DNA of 64,000 nucleotides, taken from Butyricimonas virosa. Lineage in GTDB: Bacteria > Bacteroidota > Bacteroidia > Bacteroidales > Marinifilaceae. This document shows positions 50,090 through 58,777 of the stretch, one piece after another. The notes under the pieces were generated by a model. The model worked only from the letters and a program-made list of their open reading frames with translations. It was not told the DNA's origin and ran no database searches. The stretch is taken from positions 372,001 through 436,000 of the forward strand of contig NZ_CP102269.1 of assembly GCF_025148635.1 (NCBI RefSeq), written 5' to 3'. Made by a program: the position numbers and the translations under genes. Every line of letters begins with the position of its first letter. Positions within the stretch are counted from its first letter, which is position 1.

Positions 50090-50626
50090 TTAAATCCCAT
50101 GAATCACGAGATCCATCCGCACGTCCAGCTCATCGACAGGCACCTCTTCCACGAACTGGAATCCGAAACAAATCCCGACCTTCCGGGCAACATGTGTCTC
50201 TTTCAAAATCTTATCGTAATACCCGCGTCCGCGCCCTAGACGATTCCCGTGGCGATCAAAAGCCACGCCCGGCACGACGATCAAGTCAATCGCATCGTAA
50301 TCCGTGTACAATTCACCAACAGGCTCCAATATGCCGAAAGCCTCTCCCGGTTGCAGGGATTCCATGCCCTTAAACACCCGTAATTCCAACACGTCCCCTT
50401 TCACGCAAGGCAACAGGACGGTCTTCTCCCCTGCCCACTTGCAGACGTAATCATGCGTGAACACCTCGTCGTCCATCGACCAGTAGAGCAACACGGTCCG
50501 GGCCTCCTTGAAAAAATCCGTCTGTTCCAACTCCTTCCACAAGGGACGAGACATCTCCACCTTTTGTTCCAGAGAATACTGGCTTTTCAAAACTTTAACC
50601 TGTTTTCGCAATTCTTTTTTATCCAT
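50090..50626 (-). CDS. 5-formyltetrahydrofolate cyclo-ligase
   Basis: The 178-residue enzyme has KKELRKQVKVLKSQYS at the start and the family motif VVPGVAFDRHGNRLGRGRGYYDKIL. It uses ATP to convert 5-formyl-THF to 5,10-methenyl-THF. Start ATG at 50624-50626 (MDKKEL); the TTG three codons upstream was rejected. It is divergent from nadE. Confidence 0.94.
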   Translation of the reverse strand: MDKKELRKQVKVLKSQYSLEQKVEMSRPLWKELEQTDFFKEARTVLLYWSMDDEVFTHDYVCKWAGEKTVLLPCVKGDVLELRVFKGMESLQPGEAFGILEPVGELYTDYDAIDLIVVPGVAFDRHGNRLGRGRGYYDKILKETHVARKVGICFGFQFVEEVPVDELDVRMDLVIHGI

Positions 50627-50673
50627 GGTAAACAATCTTCCTAATCTTTATTCATTATTTTGCGCAAAAATCG

Positions 50674-50681
50674 TACTTTTG
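50674..50681 (+). promoter_or_regulatory. -7 box of nadE (TACTTTTG)
   Basis: TACTTTTG fits the consensus and lies about 95 bases before the nadE ATG. Confidence 0.45.
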
Positions 50682-50775
50682 CAGCAATAAACAAAACAAG
50701 CTGCCAAAGAGTTACCAGATTTATTTGGACGCTTACCAACAATCCATCCCGTCAAGGGATACAACGTGCAGAATT

Positions 50776-52356
50776 ATGAAAATAGCGATACCTCAAATCA
50801 ACTACCACATCGGAGATATTTCCAAAAATAAGGATCTTATTATTGCTGCCATAAAAAAGGCGAAAGCCATGAAAGCGGAACTCGTTCTTTTTCCCGAACA
50901 CGCCATCTGTGGGGCTTACCCGCAAGACCTTTTCGAGAAAGAATATTTCGTGAACGAATGTCGTGTCAGCATTGAAAAGATCGCCGAGCAATGTCATAAT
51001 ATAGCGGCATTAGTGGGCGGCCCGAACCTAGACTTGGAAGATGGCATCCTGATGAACGCCATGTTTTTCATGTACGACGGGGAAGTGCGAGGCGGGGTAA
51101 ACAAAACCATATTGAGCGACTACGACGTTTTCGATGAGAGCCGGTACTTCATCCCGGGAGAATCCAACACGCCCCTACGCTACAAGAACCAGAATATCCG
51201 GGTCATTTTCGACGAGTACGAATCCAACATGATCGAGAAGACCGACACGATCATCGTACATGTCGGTTCGACACCTTTCACCACGGAAAGTTTTGCTTAC
51301 CGGAAAGAAAGTCTATCATACATCGCACGCAAACAGAAATGCCCACTCATATCACTCAATCACGTGGGAGCGAACGCCTCTCTGATATTTGACGGTAACT
51401 CTTTCGTGGTCAACAGTAAAGGGATTTCAACATACAAATTAGCCGCATTCAAAGAAGATTTCATGGTCATCGACACGGAAAGACTGCTTAATGCCCCGGC
51501 CCTCAAAGAAAAAGGACCGGACAACATAGCTCTTATTCACGATGCACTCATCCTAGGGATAAAAGATTTCTTCCACAAAAACGGATTCTCGAAAGCCGTA
51601 CTCGGACTTTCCGGGGGAATCGATTCTGCTCTCGTCGCCGCATTAGCAACAGAAGCTCTTGGAAAAGAAAACGTGTTGGGCATACTGATGCCTTCCCGCT
51701 TCTCAACAGACCACTCGGTCACGGATGCCGTCGACCTGGCAAAAAACTTGGGAATCTCTCACGAAATTTTACCCATCAAAGAGATATACGACAACTTTAT
51801 TACCACGTTAAAACCAGTATTCAAGGACGCCCCCTTCAACGTGGCCGAAGAAAACCTGCAAGCTCGTATCCGTGGATCGCTTGTTATGGCAATCTCCAAC
51901 AAGTTCGGGAACATCCTTTTAAACACGTCGAACAAAAGCGAGGCTGCCGTGGGATATGGTACCCTGTACGGGGACCTGTGCGGATCACTTTCCGTGTTAG
52001 GTGATGTATACAAGACTGACGTGTACAAATTATCCCGTTACATGAACCGGAACGGGGAATTGATTCCAGAAAACACCATCACGAAAGCCCCCTCTGCCGA
52101 ACTGCGCCCCGGACAAAAAGATCAAGACTCCCTGCCCGATTACGACACGCTAGATGCTATTTTGAAATTATATCTTGAAGAAAATAGTTCCAAACAAGAA
52201 ATCATCGCAAAAGGATTCGCCCCGGAAATAGTTGAAAAAACACTATCCTTGGTCAACCGTAACGACTACAAACGGGCACAATGCCCGCCTATACTGAAAG
52301 TCAGTAAAAAAGCGTTCGGTAGCGGACGCCGCATGCCACTTGTTGCCAAACTATAA
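50776..52356 (+). CDS. nadE: NAD+ synthase with nitrilase-type N-terminal domain lacking the catalytic cysteine
   Basis: The 526-residue protein has an N-terminal carbon-nitrogen hydrolase domain (1-245) and a C-terminal synthetase domain with GLSGGIDSALVAALA, NVAEENLQARIRG, TSNKSEAAVGYGTLYGD and SAELRPGQKDQDSLPDY. It makes NAD from deamido-NAD. The nitrilase triad should be Glu-Lys-Cys: Glu41 (LFPEHAICG) and Lys110 (GGVNKTIL) are present, but the usual xxxCEDxW segment reads NIRVIFDEYES (140-150) with no Cys. Glutamine use is therefore doubtful and ammonia is the likely donor. The start MKIAIPQINY is preferred to the upstream in-frame ATG in the leader. Confidence 0.92.
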   Translation: MKIAIPQINYHIGDISKNKDLIIAAIKKAKAMKAELVLFPEHAICGAYPQDLFEKEYFVNECRVSIEKIAEQCHNIAALVGGPNLDLEDGILMNAMFFMYDGEVRGGVNKTILSDYDVFDESRYFIPGESNTPLRYKNQNIRVIFDEYESNMIEKTDTIIVHVGSTPFTTESFAYRKESLSYIARKQKCPLISLNHVGANASLIFDGNSFVVNSKGISTYKLAAFKEDFMVIDTERLLNAPALKEKGPDNIALIHDALILGIKDFFHKNGFSKAVLGLSGGIDSALVAALATEALGKENVLGILMPSRFSTDHSVTDAVDLAKNLGISHEILPIKEIYDNFITTLKPVFKDAPFNVAEENLQARIRGSLVMAISNKFGNILLNTSNKSEAAVGYGTLYGDLCGSLSVLGDVYKTDVYKLSRYMNRNGELIPENTITKAPSAELRPGQKDQDSLPDYDTLDAILKLYLEENSSKQEIIAKGFAPEIVEKTLSLVNRNDYKRAQCPPILKVSKKAFGSGRRMPLVAKL

Positions 52357-52378
52357 CCCCTGTTAAGAGAACAAGTTT

Positions 52379-53098
52379 ATGAGAACGATAAAAGACAAAG
52401 AGCTACACGAAAAATATTGCAACATTTGCATTGATAGTCCCAACTCCCTTTTCGCGAATCTTGACGAAAGTAGTAAAAGTATTATTCGCCAAACCAGCAT
52501 TTGCAAGATGTACAGGAAAGGGGACTTGATTTACGAAGAAGGGAATAAACCTTTCGGGTTAATTTGTCTGATTACTGGGAAAGCCAAAATCGCCAAGAAA
52601 GGCATCGCGGGACGAGAACAAATCGTGCGCATGGCAAAACCCGTCGGGTTCATCGGCTACCGGGCTTTCTTTGCCGAGGAAATGCACATCGCATCAGCGG
52701 AGGCTCTTGAGGAATCCATTGTCTGCATTATGAAAACAGAACTTATTTTCGGTATCGTGCGCAGTAACTCGGACGTTGCCATGAACGTGATCCGGGCGTT
52801 GGCTACCGACCTCGGATTTTCGAACCGCCGGACAGTAACACTCACGCAAAAACACATTCGCGGACGTCTGGCAGAAGCCTTGCTCGTACTGAAAGACACT
52901 TACGGGTTCGAGGACGATAACATGACCCTGAAAATTTGTCTCTCACGGGAAGATATGGCCAATCTCTCGAACATGACCACCTCTAATGCCATCCGCACGC
53001 TATCCAACTTTGCTTCGGAAGGCATACTGGAACTTTCCGGCAAACAAATCAAGATCACGAACATGGAAGCGCTGGAAAAAGTAAGCGAGATGGGATAA
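52379..53098 (+). CDS. Crp/Fnr-family transcription regulator
   Basis: The 239-residue protein has a cyclic-nucleotide-binding-type beta barrel (about 30-150, with YRKGDLIYEEGNKPFGLICLITGKAKI) and a C-terminal winged helix (LSREDMANLSNMTTSNAIRTLSNFASEGILEL). The effector is unknown; two cysteines at 14 and 17 (YCNICI) could hold a redox sensor but the Fnr-type four-Cys set is not complete. It follows nadE by 22 bases and may be cotranscribed. Confidence 0.88.
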   Translation: MRTIKDKELHEKYCNICIDSPNSLFANLDESSKSIIRQTSICKMYRKGDLIYEEGNKPFGLICLITGKAKIAKKGIAGREQIVRMAKPVGFIGYRAFFAEEMHIASAEALEESIVCIMKTELIFGIVRSNSDVAMNVIRALATDLGFSNRRTVTLTQKHIRGRLAEALLVLKDTYGFEDDNMTLKICLSREDMANLSNMTTSNAIRTLSNFASEGILELSGKQIKITNMEALEKVSEMG

Positions 53099-53099
53099 C

Positions 53100-53558
53100 T
53101 CAATCATCCTGCAATTGATCGATACACTGGCTGATGGTTTCATAATCAAAGCCACGACTCAAAGCAAAGCGGAAAAGCTTTGCTTTTCGCTTATACGGGT
53201 CCTCCTCTTTTAATCCCCGATTCTTTTGTTTCAACAGCGCCAGACACGTGGCGTCACTTTCCTCATTGGGTAAAGAAGATAAAGCCCGTTCGATAATACG
53301 TTCCGGCACACGCTTTTGCCGGAGCATCTGCATGATCTTCAACTTTCCCCAGCGATTAAAACGATGCTTATCCCGGGCATACGCCTCTGCAAAGCGAGTA
53401 TCATCCAAGAAATGATTCTTCACCAAAAACTCCATAACCGCAGCAATATCCTTTTCCTCTAACTCCCACCTCTGTAACTTTTTAAGGATATCAAAACTAC
53501 AATACTCCTTTTTACTACACTGCCCGGCAACAATATTCAACGCTTTCTTCGCATCCAC
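53100..53558 (-). CDS. recX: Regulatory protein RecX
   Basis: The 152-residue protein has three-helix RecX repeats: EEKDIAAVMEFLVKNHFLDDTRFAEAYARDKHRFNRWGKLKI is the central signature. RecX limits RecA filament growth. Its length fits; recA itself is not in the window. It converges on the Crp/Fnr gene and lies 12 bases downstream of prmC. Confidence 0.88.
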   Translation of the reverse strand: MDAKKALNIVAGQCSKKEYCSFDILKKLQRWELEEKDIAAVMEFLVKNHFLDDTRFAEAYARDKHRFNRWGKLKIMQMLRQKRVPERIIERALSSLPNEESDATCLALLKQKNRGLKEEDPYKRKAKLFRFALSRGFDYETISQCIDQLQDD

Positions 53559-53570
53559 TTTCGATGTAAT

Positions 53571-54431
53571 TTAGAATTTAAAATTTCCCCGGGCTTTCAC
53601 CATTCTCTCCCGTTCATTAATATCCTTCCTCAATTCAACATCCTCGTACCCCATCTCCCGAAGTAACTCGACGGTCTCTTCCCCAAAAGCCTCATTGATC
53701 TCGAAAAACAGCAACCCACCCCAGTTCAGATGATCACGACCGAATTCGGCAATCTTCCGGTAAAACATTAACGGATCGGCATCCGGCACAAAAAGAGCCC
53801 TAGAGGGTTCATAATTCAACACCCGATCATGCATAAGAGCCTTTTCCGACTCCCGCACATAAGGCGGATTACTCACTATCACGTCGAAACTAGGCCACGC
53901 CCATTCCTCGTAACGTAATATATCACGTACCTCAAATTTCACCTCCACACCATTCCTCCGGGCATTATTGGCAGCTTGTTCCACAGCCTCCGGGGAAATA
54001 TCCACCCCACAAAGCCGTACTCCTTTCAACAACTTACCCAACGACACAATGATACACCCACTCCCCGTTCCAATATCCAAAACACTTGTACCCGGCTGCA
54101 CTCCCGATTCCACGATCCACATCACCAGCTCTTCCGTCTCCGGCCGGGGAATCAAGGTTTCGCTATTTAGCTGGAAATCAATACCGGCAAATTCCGTTTC
54201 TCCCAATATATACTGGATCGGTTTATCCGTTTTTAACTCTTCCACGATTTGAACAAATTTATCGACAAAGGTTTTTGCCAAAAATTCGTGTTTATTAAGA
54301 TGGATTTCTATATTTGTACAATGCAATAATTTGCAAAAGGCAAGAGAGCATAAAACTTTTATTTCATGCTCGGTATAAGTATCCTTTAGCTCCTGTAATG
54401 CGTATTGTTGTAAATCAAACATCGTATTCAT
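53571..54431 (-). CDS. prmC: Release factor glutamine methyltransferase
   Basis: The 286-residue enzyme methylates the GGQ glutamine of RF1/RF2. Domains: helical N-terminus (1-90), SAM site VLDIGTGSGCIIVSLG, and the catalytic VSNPPYVRESE. The -7 box TATCTTTG at 54436-54443 lies immediately before the ATG at 54429-54431, so the transcript would begin at or near that codon; the alternative ATG at 54420-54422 (MFDLQQY) gives a leader of about 8 bases. Confidence 0.94.
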   Translation of the reverse strand: MNTMFDLQQYALQELKDTYTEHEIKVLCSLAFCKLLHCTNIEIHLNKHEFLAKTFVDKFVQIVEELKTDKPIQYILGETEFAGIDFQLNSETLIPRPETEELVMWIVESGVQPGTSVLDIGTGSGCIIVSLGKLLKGVRLCGVDISPEAVEQAANNARRNGVEVKFEVRDILRYEEWAWPSFDVIVSNPPYVRESEKALMHDRVLNYEPSRALFVPDADPLMFYRKIAEFGRDHLNWGGLLFFEINEAFGEETVELLREMGYEDVELRKDINERERMVKARGNFKF

Positions 54432-54435
54432 GGAA

Positions 54436-54443
54436 CAAAGATA
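54436..54443 (-). promoter_or_regulatory. -7 box of prmC (TATCTTTG)
   Basis: TATCTTTG on the minus strand is a full consensus match, only 5 bases before the first possible prmC ATG. Confidence 0.5.
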
Positions 54444-54488
54444 CGGTTTAATTGAAAACTGAAAATTGAAAATTGAAATTTTAATTGC

Positions 54489-55943
54489 GTGAACTGGACA
54501 AGTATTGCGATTAACATTGGCATTGTACTGTATATTCTCACCATCTTGGCGATCATATACACGATCATACTGGAAAACAGGAATCCGGTACGTACACTCG
54601 CATGGATACTCGTGCTCGTGCTAGTCCCCGGTATCGGGCTGTTCTTTTACATCTATTTCGGCATGAATTACCGGAAGATCAAGATGTTCTCCATGAAAGG
54701 CTTGGGCGACTTCAAGTGGTTGCAATACATGAGTGAAGACCAAAAGCAACGTATCAAGAAAGCCGAATTACTGAAAAAAGAAGATATGGAAGCGGTGAAA
54801 CCGTTGATGACATTACTTCTGAATAACAGCAAAGCCCTTCTCTCCCGTAACAACACGATCGAAATCCTCAACAACGGGGAGGCCACCTTCGGTTCGATCT
54901 TCAAAGCCATCGCCAAAGCCAAAAAATACATTCACCTCGAATACTACATCATTGATAAAGGAGAACTCGGAGAGAAACTAAAAGAACTACTTATCACCAA
55001 AGCCAAGGAAGGCGTGGAAGTTCGTGTGATCTATGATGACGTGGGGTCGTGGAAATTACCCAAACGTTACATCAAAGAGATGAAGGCCGCCGGGATTCAG
55101 ATCTTCCCGTTTCTTCCCGTGCGTTTCCCCTTGTTCACGAACAAGGTGAACTACCGAAACCACCGAAAAATTGTTGTCGTGGACGGGGACACCGGGTTCA
55201 TTGGCGGGTTGAACTTCGCCGACCGTTACCTGCACGGATTACCCGGCATCGGCATCTGGCGCGACACTCACTTAAAAGTGAAAGGGGAAGCAGTCACCTC
55301 GTTACAAGTGGTTTTCCTGTTTGACTGGTACTTTGTTCGTCAGGAACTTCTACTGAACAAGACTGAATACCTTCCCAACAAGAAAGTCGATGGCAACGTG
55401 GTTGTCCAAACCGTGGCATCCGGTCCCGATAGCGACTGGACCTCCATCCAACAAGCCTACTTCACGCTGATCAATATGGCCAAGAAGTACGTTTTTATCT
55501 CGACCCCCTATTTCATGCCGGGAGAGACCACGATCAACTCGCTGAAAACCGCTGCCATGAGCGGCGTGGACGTGCGTATCATGATCCCGTATAAATCCGA
55601 TTCGCTACTCACTCACTGGTGTACACGCTCCTACGTAGAAGAACTACTGGAAGCCGGAGTTCGAGTATTTCAATATCGTAAAGGATTCAACCACAGCAAA
55701 GTAATCGTCATGGACGGACTGGTATCTTCCGTGGGTACTGCCAACATGGACATACGTAGTTTCGAACAGAACTTCGAAGTCAACCTCATCATCTACGACC
55801 GCAACGTCAGTCGCCAACTCGGTTCCGATTTTCTGGACGACTTGAAAGGCAGTTCCGAAATCAGCATCCACCGCTGGAAATTCCGCCCGAAACGGGATAA
55901 AATTCGGGAATCTCTAGCCCGACTTTTTGCCCCGTTGCTCTAA
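54489..55943 (+). CDS. cls: Cardiolipin synthase (two-HKD PLD type)
   Basis: The 484-residue enzyme has two N-terminal membrane helices (about 6-60) and two phospholipase D motifs, NHRKIVVVDGDTGFIGG and NHSKVIVMDGLVSSVGTAN. It joins two phosphatidylglycerols, or PG and PE, at the inner membrane. The start codon appears to be GTG (54489-54491). Heptamer repeats lie directly upstream and no promoter was identified. Confidence 0.94.
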   Translation: MNWTSIAINIGIVLYILTILAIIYTIILENRNPVRTLAWILVLVLVPGIGLFFYIYFGMNYRKIKMFSMKGLGDFKWLQYMSEDQKQRIKKAELLKKEDMEAVKPLMTLLLNNSKALLSRNNTIEILNNGEATFGSIFKAIAKAKKYIHLEYYIIDKGELGEKLKELLITKAKEGVEVRVIYDDVGSWKLPKRYIKEMKAAGIQIFPFLPVRFPLFTNKVNYRNHRKIVVVDGDTGFIGGLNFADRYLHGLPGIGIWRDTHLKVKGEAVTSLQVVFLFDWYFVRQELLLNKTEYLPNKKVDGNVVVQTVASGPDSDWTSIQQAYFTLINMAKKYVFISTPYFMPGETTINSLKTAAMSGVDVRIMIPYKSDSLLTHWCTRSYVEELLEAGVRVFQYRKGFNHSKVIVMDGLVSSVGTANMDIRSFEQNFEVNLIIYDRNVSRQLGSDFLDDLKGSSEISIHRWKFRPKRDKIRESLARLFAPLL

Positions 55944-56174
55944 CCCTACACTTCAACCCCTGTCCAGCCAGAGTTTAGCGGGAAATTGGCATCCACTCCC
56001 TCATCCCCCAAACTCACCCCACACAACAAACACAGTTACCAAACGGCTTTGCAACCCAGGGGATACGTCTATCTTGCGTTTATCGTGGCTTATTTCCCCC
56101 TAAACTCCCAACAAACTCCTACCTAACATCAAAATTTTCTTCAGCAAGCAAGTAAAACAAACCCTTAAAATCCG

Positions 56175-56182
56175 TAGCTTTG
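56175..56182 (+). promoter_or_regulatory. -7 box of murF-alr (TAGCTTTG)
   Basis: TAGCTTTG fits TAnnTTTG 75 bases before the ATG at 56257. The leader passes through TTTTCAA repeats. Confidence 0.5.
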
Positions 56183-56256
56183 CAGTTACAAGAACAACAC
56201 CATTGAAAATTGCAAATCCCTCATTTTCAATTTTCAATTTTCAATTTTCAATTATT

Positions 56257-58689
56257 ATGAACGAGATCGCCGAAATCATTAACGGTACTTTACATAGCGG
56301 AATACCCGTGGAAATCATGGAATACAGCATAGACAGCCGTTCTGTTGTTACTCCCGAACATACCCTGTTTTTTGCCTTAACCGGAAACAATCATAACGGA
56401 CACGATTACATCCGTACACTATATTCCGATGGAATGCGAGCCTTTGTCATCAGTGAATTTCGAGAAGAATTCAACCAACTGACAGGCGCCAACTTCATCG
56501 TCGTTGAAAATGTTTTGACTGCTTTACAACAATTAGCCGCCCACCATCGACAACACACGCAAGCCGAGGTCATCGGGATCACCGGAAGTAACGGGAAGAC
56601 TGTCGTAAAGGAATGGCTCTACCAACTCCTGGTAAACGATCATGCCGTGTACCGCAGTCCTCGGAGTTACAATTCGCAAGTAGGAGTTCCTCTATCTCTA
56701 CTGGGAATTGATCCAAAAACAGAAATTGCCATTATCGAAGCCGGAATATCCCTAAAAGGAGAAATGCAGCACTTGCAACAGATGATACAGCCAACTATCG
56801 GTATTTTCACACATCTCGGGGATGCACACGGTGAAAACTTTGCCTCCAAAGAAGAAAAACTAGCCGAGAAAGCACAACTATTCACGTCTTGCCAATGGGT
56901 AATCGGGCAAACAGGAGAGGCTCTGGAATATATCAAAACACGAGTACCTTCTACCACCTCGTTTCTTCTTTGGGGGGAAGACCCGAAGGCTGACATTCAT
57001 GTAAAAACAATGAACATCGCACTCGGACACAGGGAAGTGCAGGTAACCTTCGGTAATAAGCACTTTATCCTTGATATTCCATTCCCGGACATTGCCTCCT
57101 ACGAAAATTGTATGAACGCCGTCAGCATATTGTTATTAAAACAATATTCCCCCAACGTGATCATCTCACGAGTACAACAGCTTTCCGCCATCGCCATGCG
57201 TATGGAAATCAAGGACGGCATCAATAACTGTACACTCGTGAACGATTACTATAATTCGGACCCGTCCTCTTTTCAACTGGCGTTGAACATTCTAGCAACG
57301 CAGGATGCCTCGAAAGAACGGGTTGTTATCCTCTCCGATTTCATGGACACGGGAAAATCCGGTGATGACTTATACCCTTCTATTGCCGAGACTCTCCGCC
57401 AAGCAAATATATCCCTGTTTATCGGAATCGGCAAACACTTGAGTGAACATCGTCATGATTTTGCCGCTAATTCCCGATTCTATGAAGACACGGAGCATTT
57501 TCTCCGTCAGGAAGAACGGGATAATTTCAATAACCAAATCATCCTGATCAAAGGCGCCCGGGCGTTTCAACTTGAATACATCGCCGGATTCCTGCAAAAA
57601 CAATCACATAGCACCATATTGGAAGTTGACTTGGATGCCATGGTTCATAACCTGAATCATTTCCGGTCATTGACTGATGCACACATTGCCGTCATGGTCA
57701 AAGCCTTCTCGTACGGTAGCGGCTCCCGGGAAATAGCCTCGTTACTACAATACCACCGGGTAGATTACCTCATGGTCGCTTTTGCCGACGAGGGGATTGA
57801 ACTGCGGGCCGCGGGAATTACCATCCCGATTGCAGTCATGAATCCCGAACGGGAAGCTTTTGACAACATGATCATGTTTAACTTGGAACCGGAAATTTAC
57901 GCGTTGGACATTCTAGAAGATTTCAACCAAGCACTAAATAAACACGGGATCAAACGTTTTCCCGTACACATCAAGCTGAATACCGGCATGAATCGTTCCG
58001 GTTTCGACGAACAGGATATTCCGCAATTGTTGGAATTTTTCGAAGCCGAACGTTCCGTGTATATTCGTTCCATATTTTCTCACCTCGCAGGAAGTGACGA
58101 AGCCAAACATGATGATTTCACACTGAAACAAATCCACTTGTTTGAACGCATGACCGAATGCATCCAATCCCGATTCAATTATAAAATTTGGCGACATATC
58201 TTAAACTCTGCCGGAATTGAACGGTTCCCTCAATACCATTTCGACCTGGTTCGTCTCGGTATCGGATTACACGGGATCAGTGCTACAAACGCCCAACTTC
58301 AAGCCGTAAGCAGTTTTAAAACCTATATTTCCTCTATACGCAATGTACCCGAAGGTCAGTCCATCGGATACGGACGTAAAAGCTACACGACACGCCCTTC
58401 CCGGATTGCCGTGATCCCCGTGGGATACGCAGACGGACTAAACCGTCACCTAAGCAACCGGGTCGGCAATGTATTTGTCAAAGGTAAACGAGTTCCGATT
58501 ATAGGTAACATCTGCATGGATACCTGCATGATTGACATCACAGATACCGATGCAACCACCGGGGATGAGGTTGAGATTTTCGGGAAACATATTCCGGTCA
58601 CCGAACTGGCAGAACAACTAGGAACCATCCCTTACGAAATCCTCACGGGTATCTCTTTCCGCGTGAAACGGGTATATTATAAAGAGTAA
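56257..58689 (+). CDS. Bifunctional MurF / alanine racemase
   Basis: The 810-residue fusion is a Bacteroidetes arrangement. Residues 1 to about 445 form MurF, with ATP motif GITGSNGKTVVKEW, adding D-Ala-D-Ala to UDP-MurNAc-tripeptide. From about 455, alanine racemase follows with ILEVDLDAMVHNLNHFR, the PLP lysine in VMVKAFSYGSGS and the catalytic Tyr region SIGYGRKS...VIPVGYADGLNRH. It thus couples D-Ala supply to its use. The start MNEIAEIINGTL follows the repeat block; an upstream in-frame ATG is repeat-derived. Confidence 0.95.
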   Translation: MNEIAEIINGTLHSGIPVEIMEYSIDSRSVVTPEHTLFFALTGNNHNGHDYIRTLYSDGMRAFVISEFREEFNQLTGANFIVVENVLTALQQLAAHHRQHTQAEVIGITGSNGKTVVKEWLYQLLVNDHAVYRSPRSYNSQVGVPLSLLGIDPKTEIAIIEAGISLKGEMQHLQQMIQPTIGIFTHLGDAHGENFASKEEKLAEKAQLFTSCQWVIGQTGEALEYIKTRVPSTTSFLLWGEDPKADIHVKTMNIALGHREVQVTFGNKHFILDIPFPDIASYENCMNAVSILLLKQYSPNVIISRVQQLSAIAMRMEIKDGINNCTLVNDYYNSDPSSFQLALNILATQDASKERVVILSDFMDTGKSGDDLYPSIAETLRQANISLFIGIGKHLSEHRHDFAANSRFYEDTEHFLRQEERDNFNNQIILIKGARAFQLEYIAGFLQKQSHSTILEVDLDAMVHNLNHFRSLTDAHIAVMVKAFSYGSGSREIASLLQYHRVDYLMVAFADEGIELRAAGITIPIAVMNPEREAFDNMIMFNLEPEIYALDILEDFNQALNKHGIKRFPVHIKLNTGMNRSGFDEQDIPQLLEFFEAERSVYIRSIFSHLAGSDEAKHDDFTLKQIHLFERMTECIQSRFNYKIWRHILNSAGIERFPQYHFDLVRLGIGLHGISATNAQLQAVSSFKTYISSIRNVPEGQSIGYGRKSYTTRPSRIAVIPVGYADGLNRHLSNRVGNVFVKGKRVPIIGNICMDTCMIDITDTDATTGDEVEIFGKHIPVTELAEQLGTIPYEILTGISFRVKRVYYKE

Positions 58690-58715
58690 AATTTGATAAA
58701 AAACACAAGGCAATT

Positions 58716-58750
58716 AAAAGAGGCTATCTCAAAGTGAGACTGCCTCTTTT
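58716..58750. terminator. Bidirectional terminator after murF-alr
   Basis: AAAAGAGGC (58716-58724) pairs with GCCTCTTTT (58742-58750), with an inner TCTCA/TGAGA stem. T runs lie on both sides, so it can serve murF-alr and the convergent TlpA-like gene. Confidence 0.85.
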
Positions 58751-58777
58751 CACTGTGTATAATTTACGAGAAGCTAT

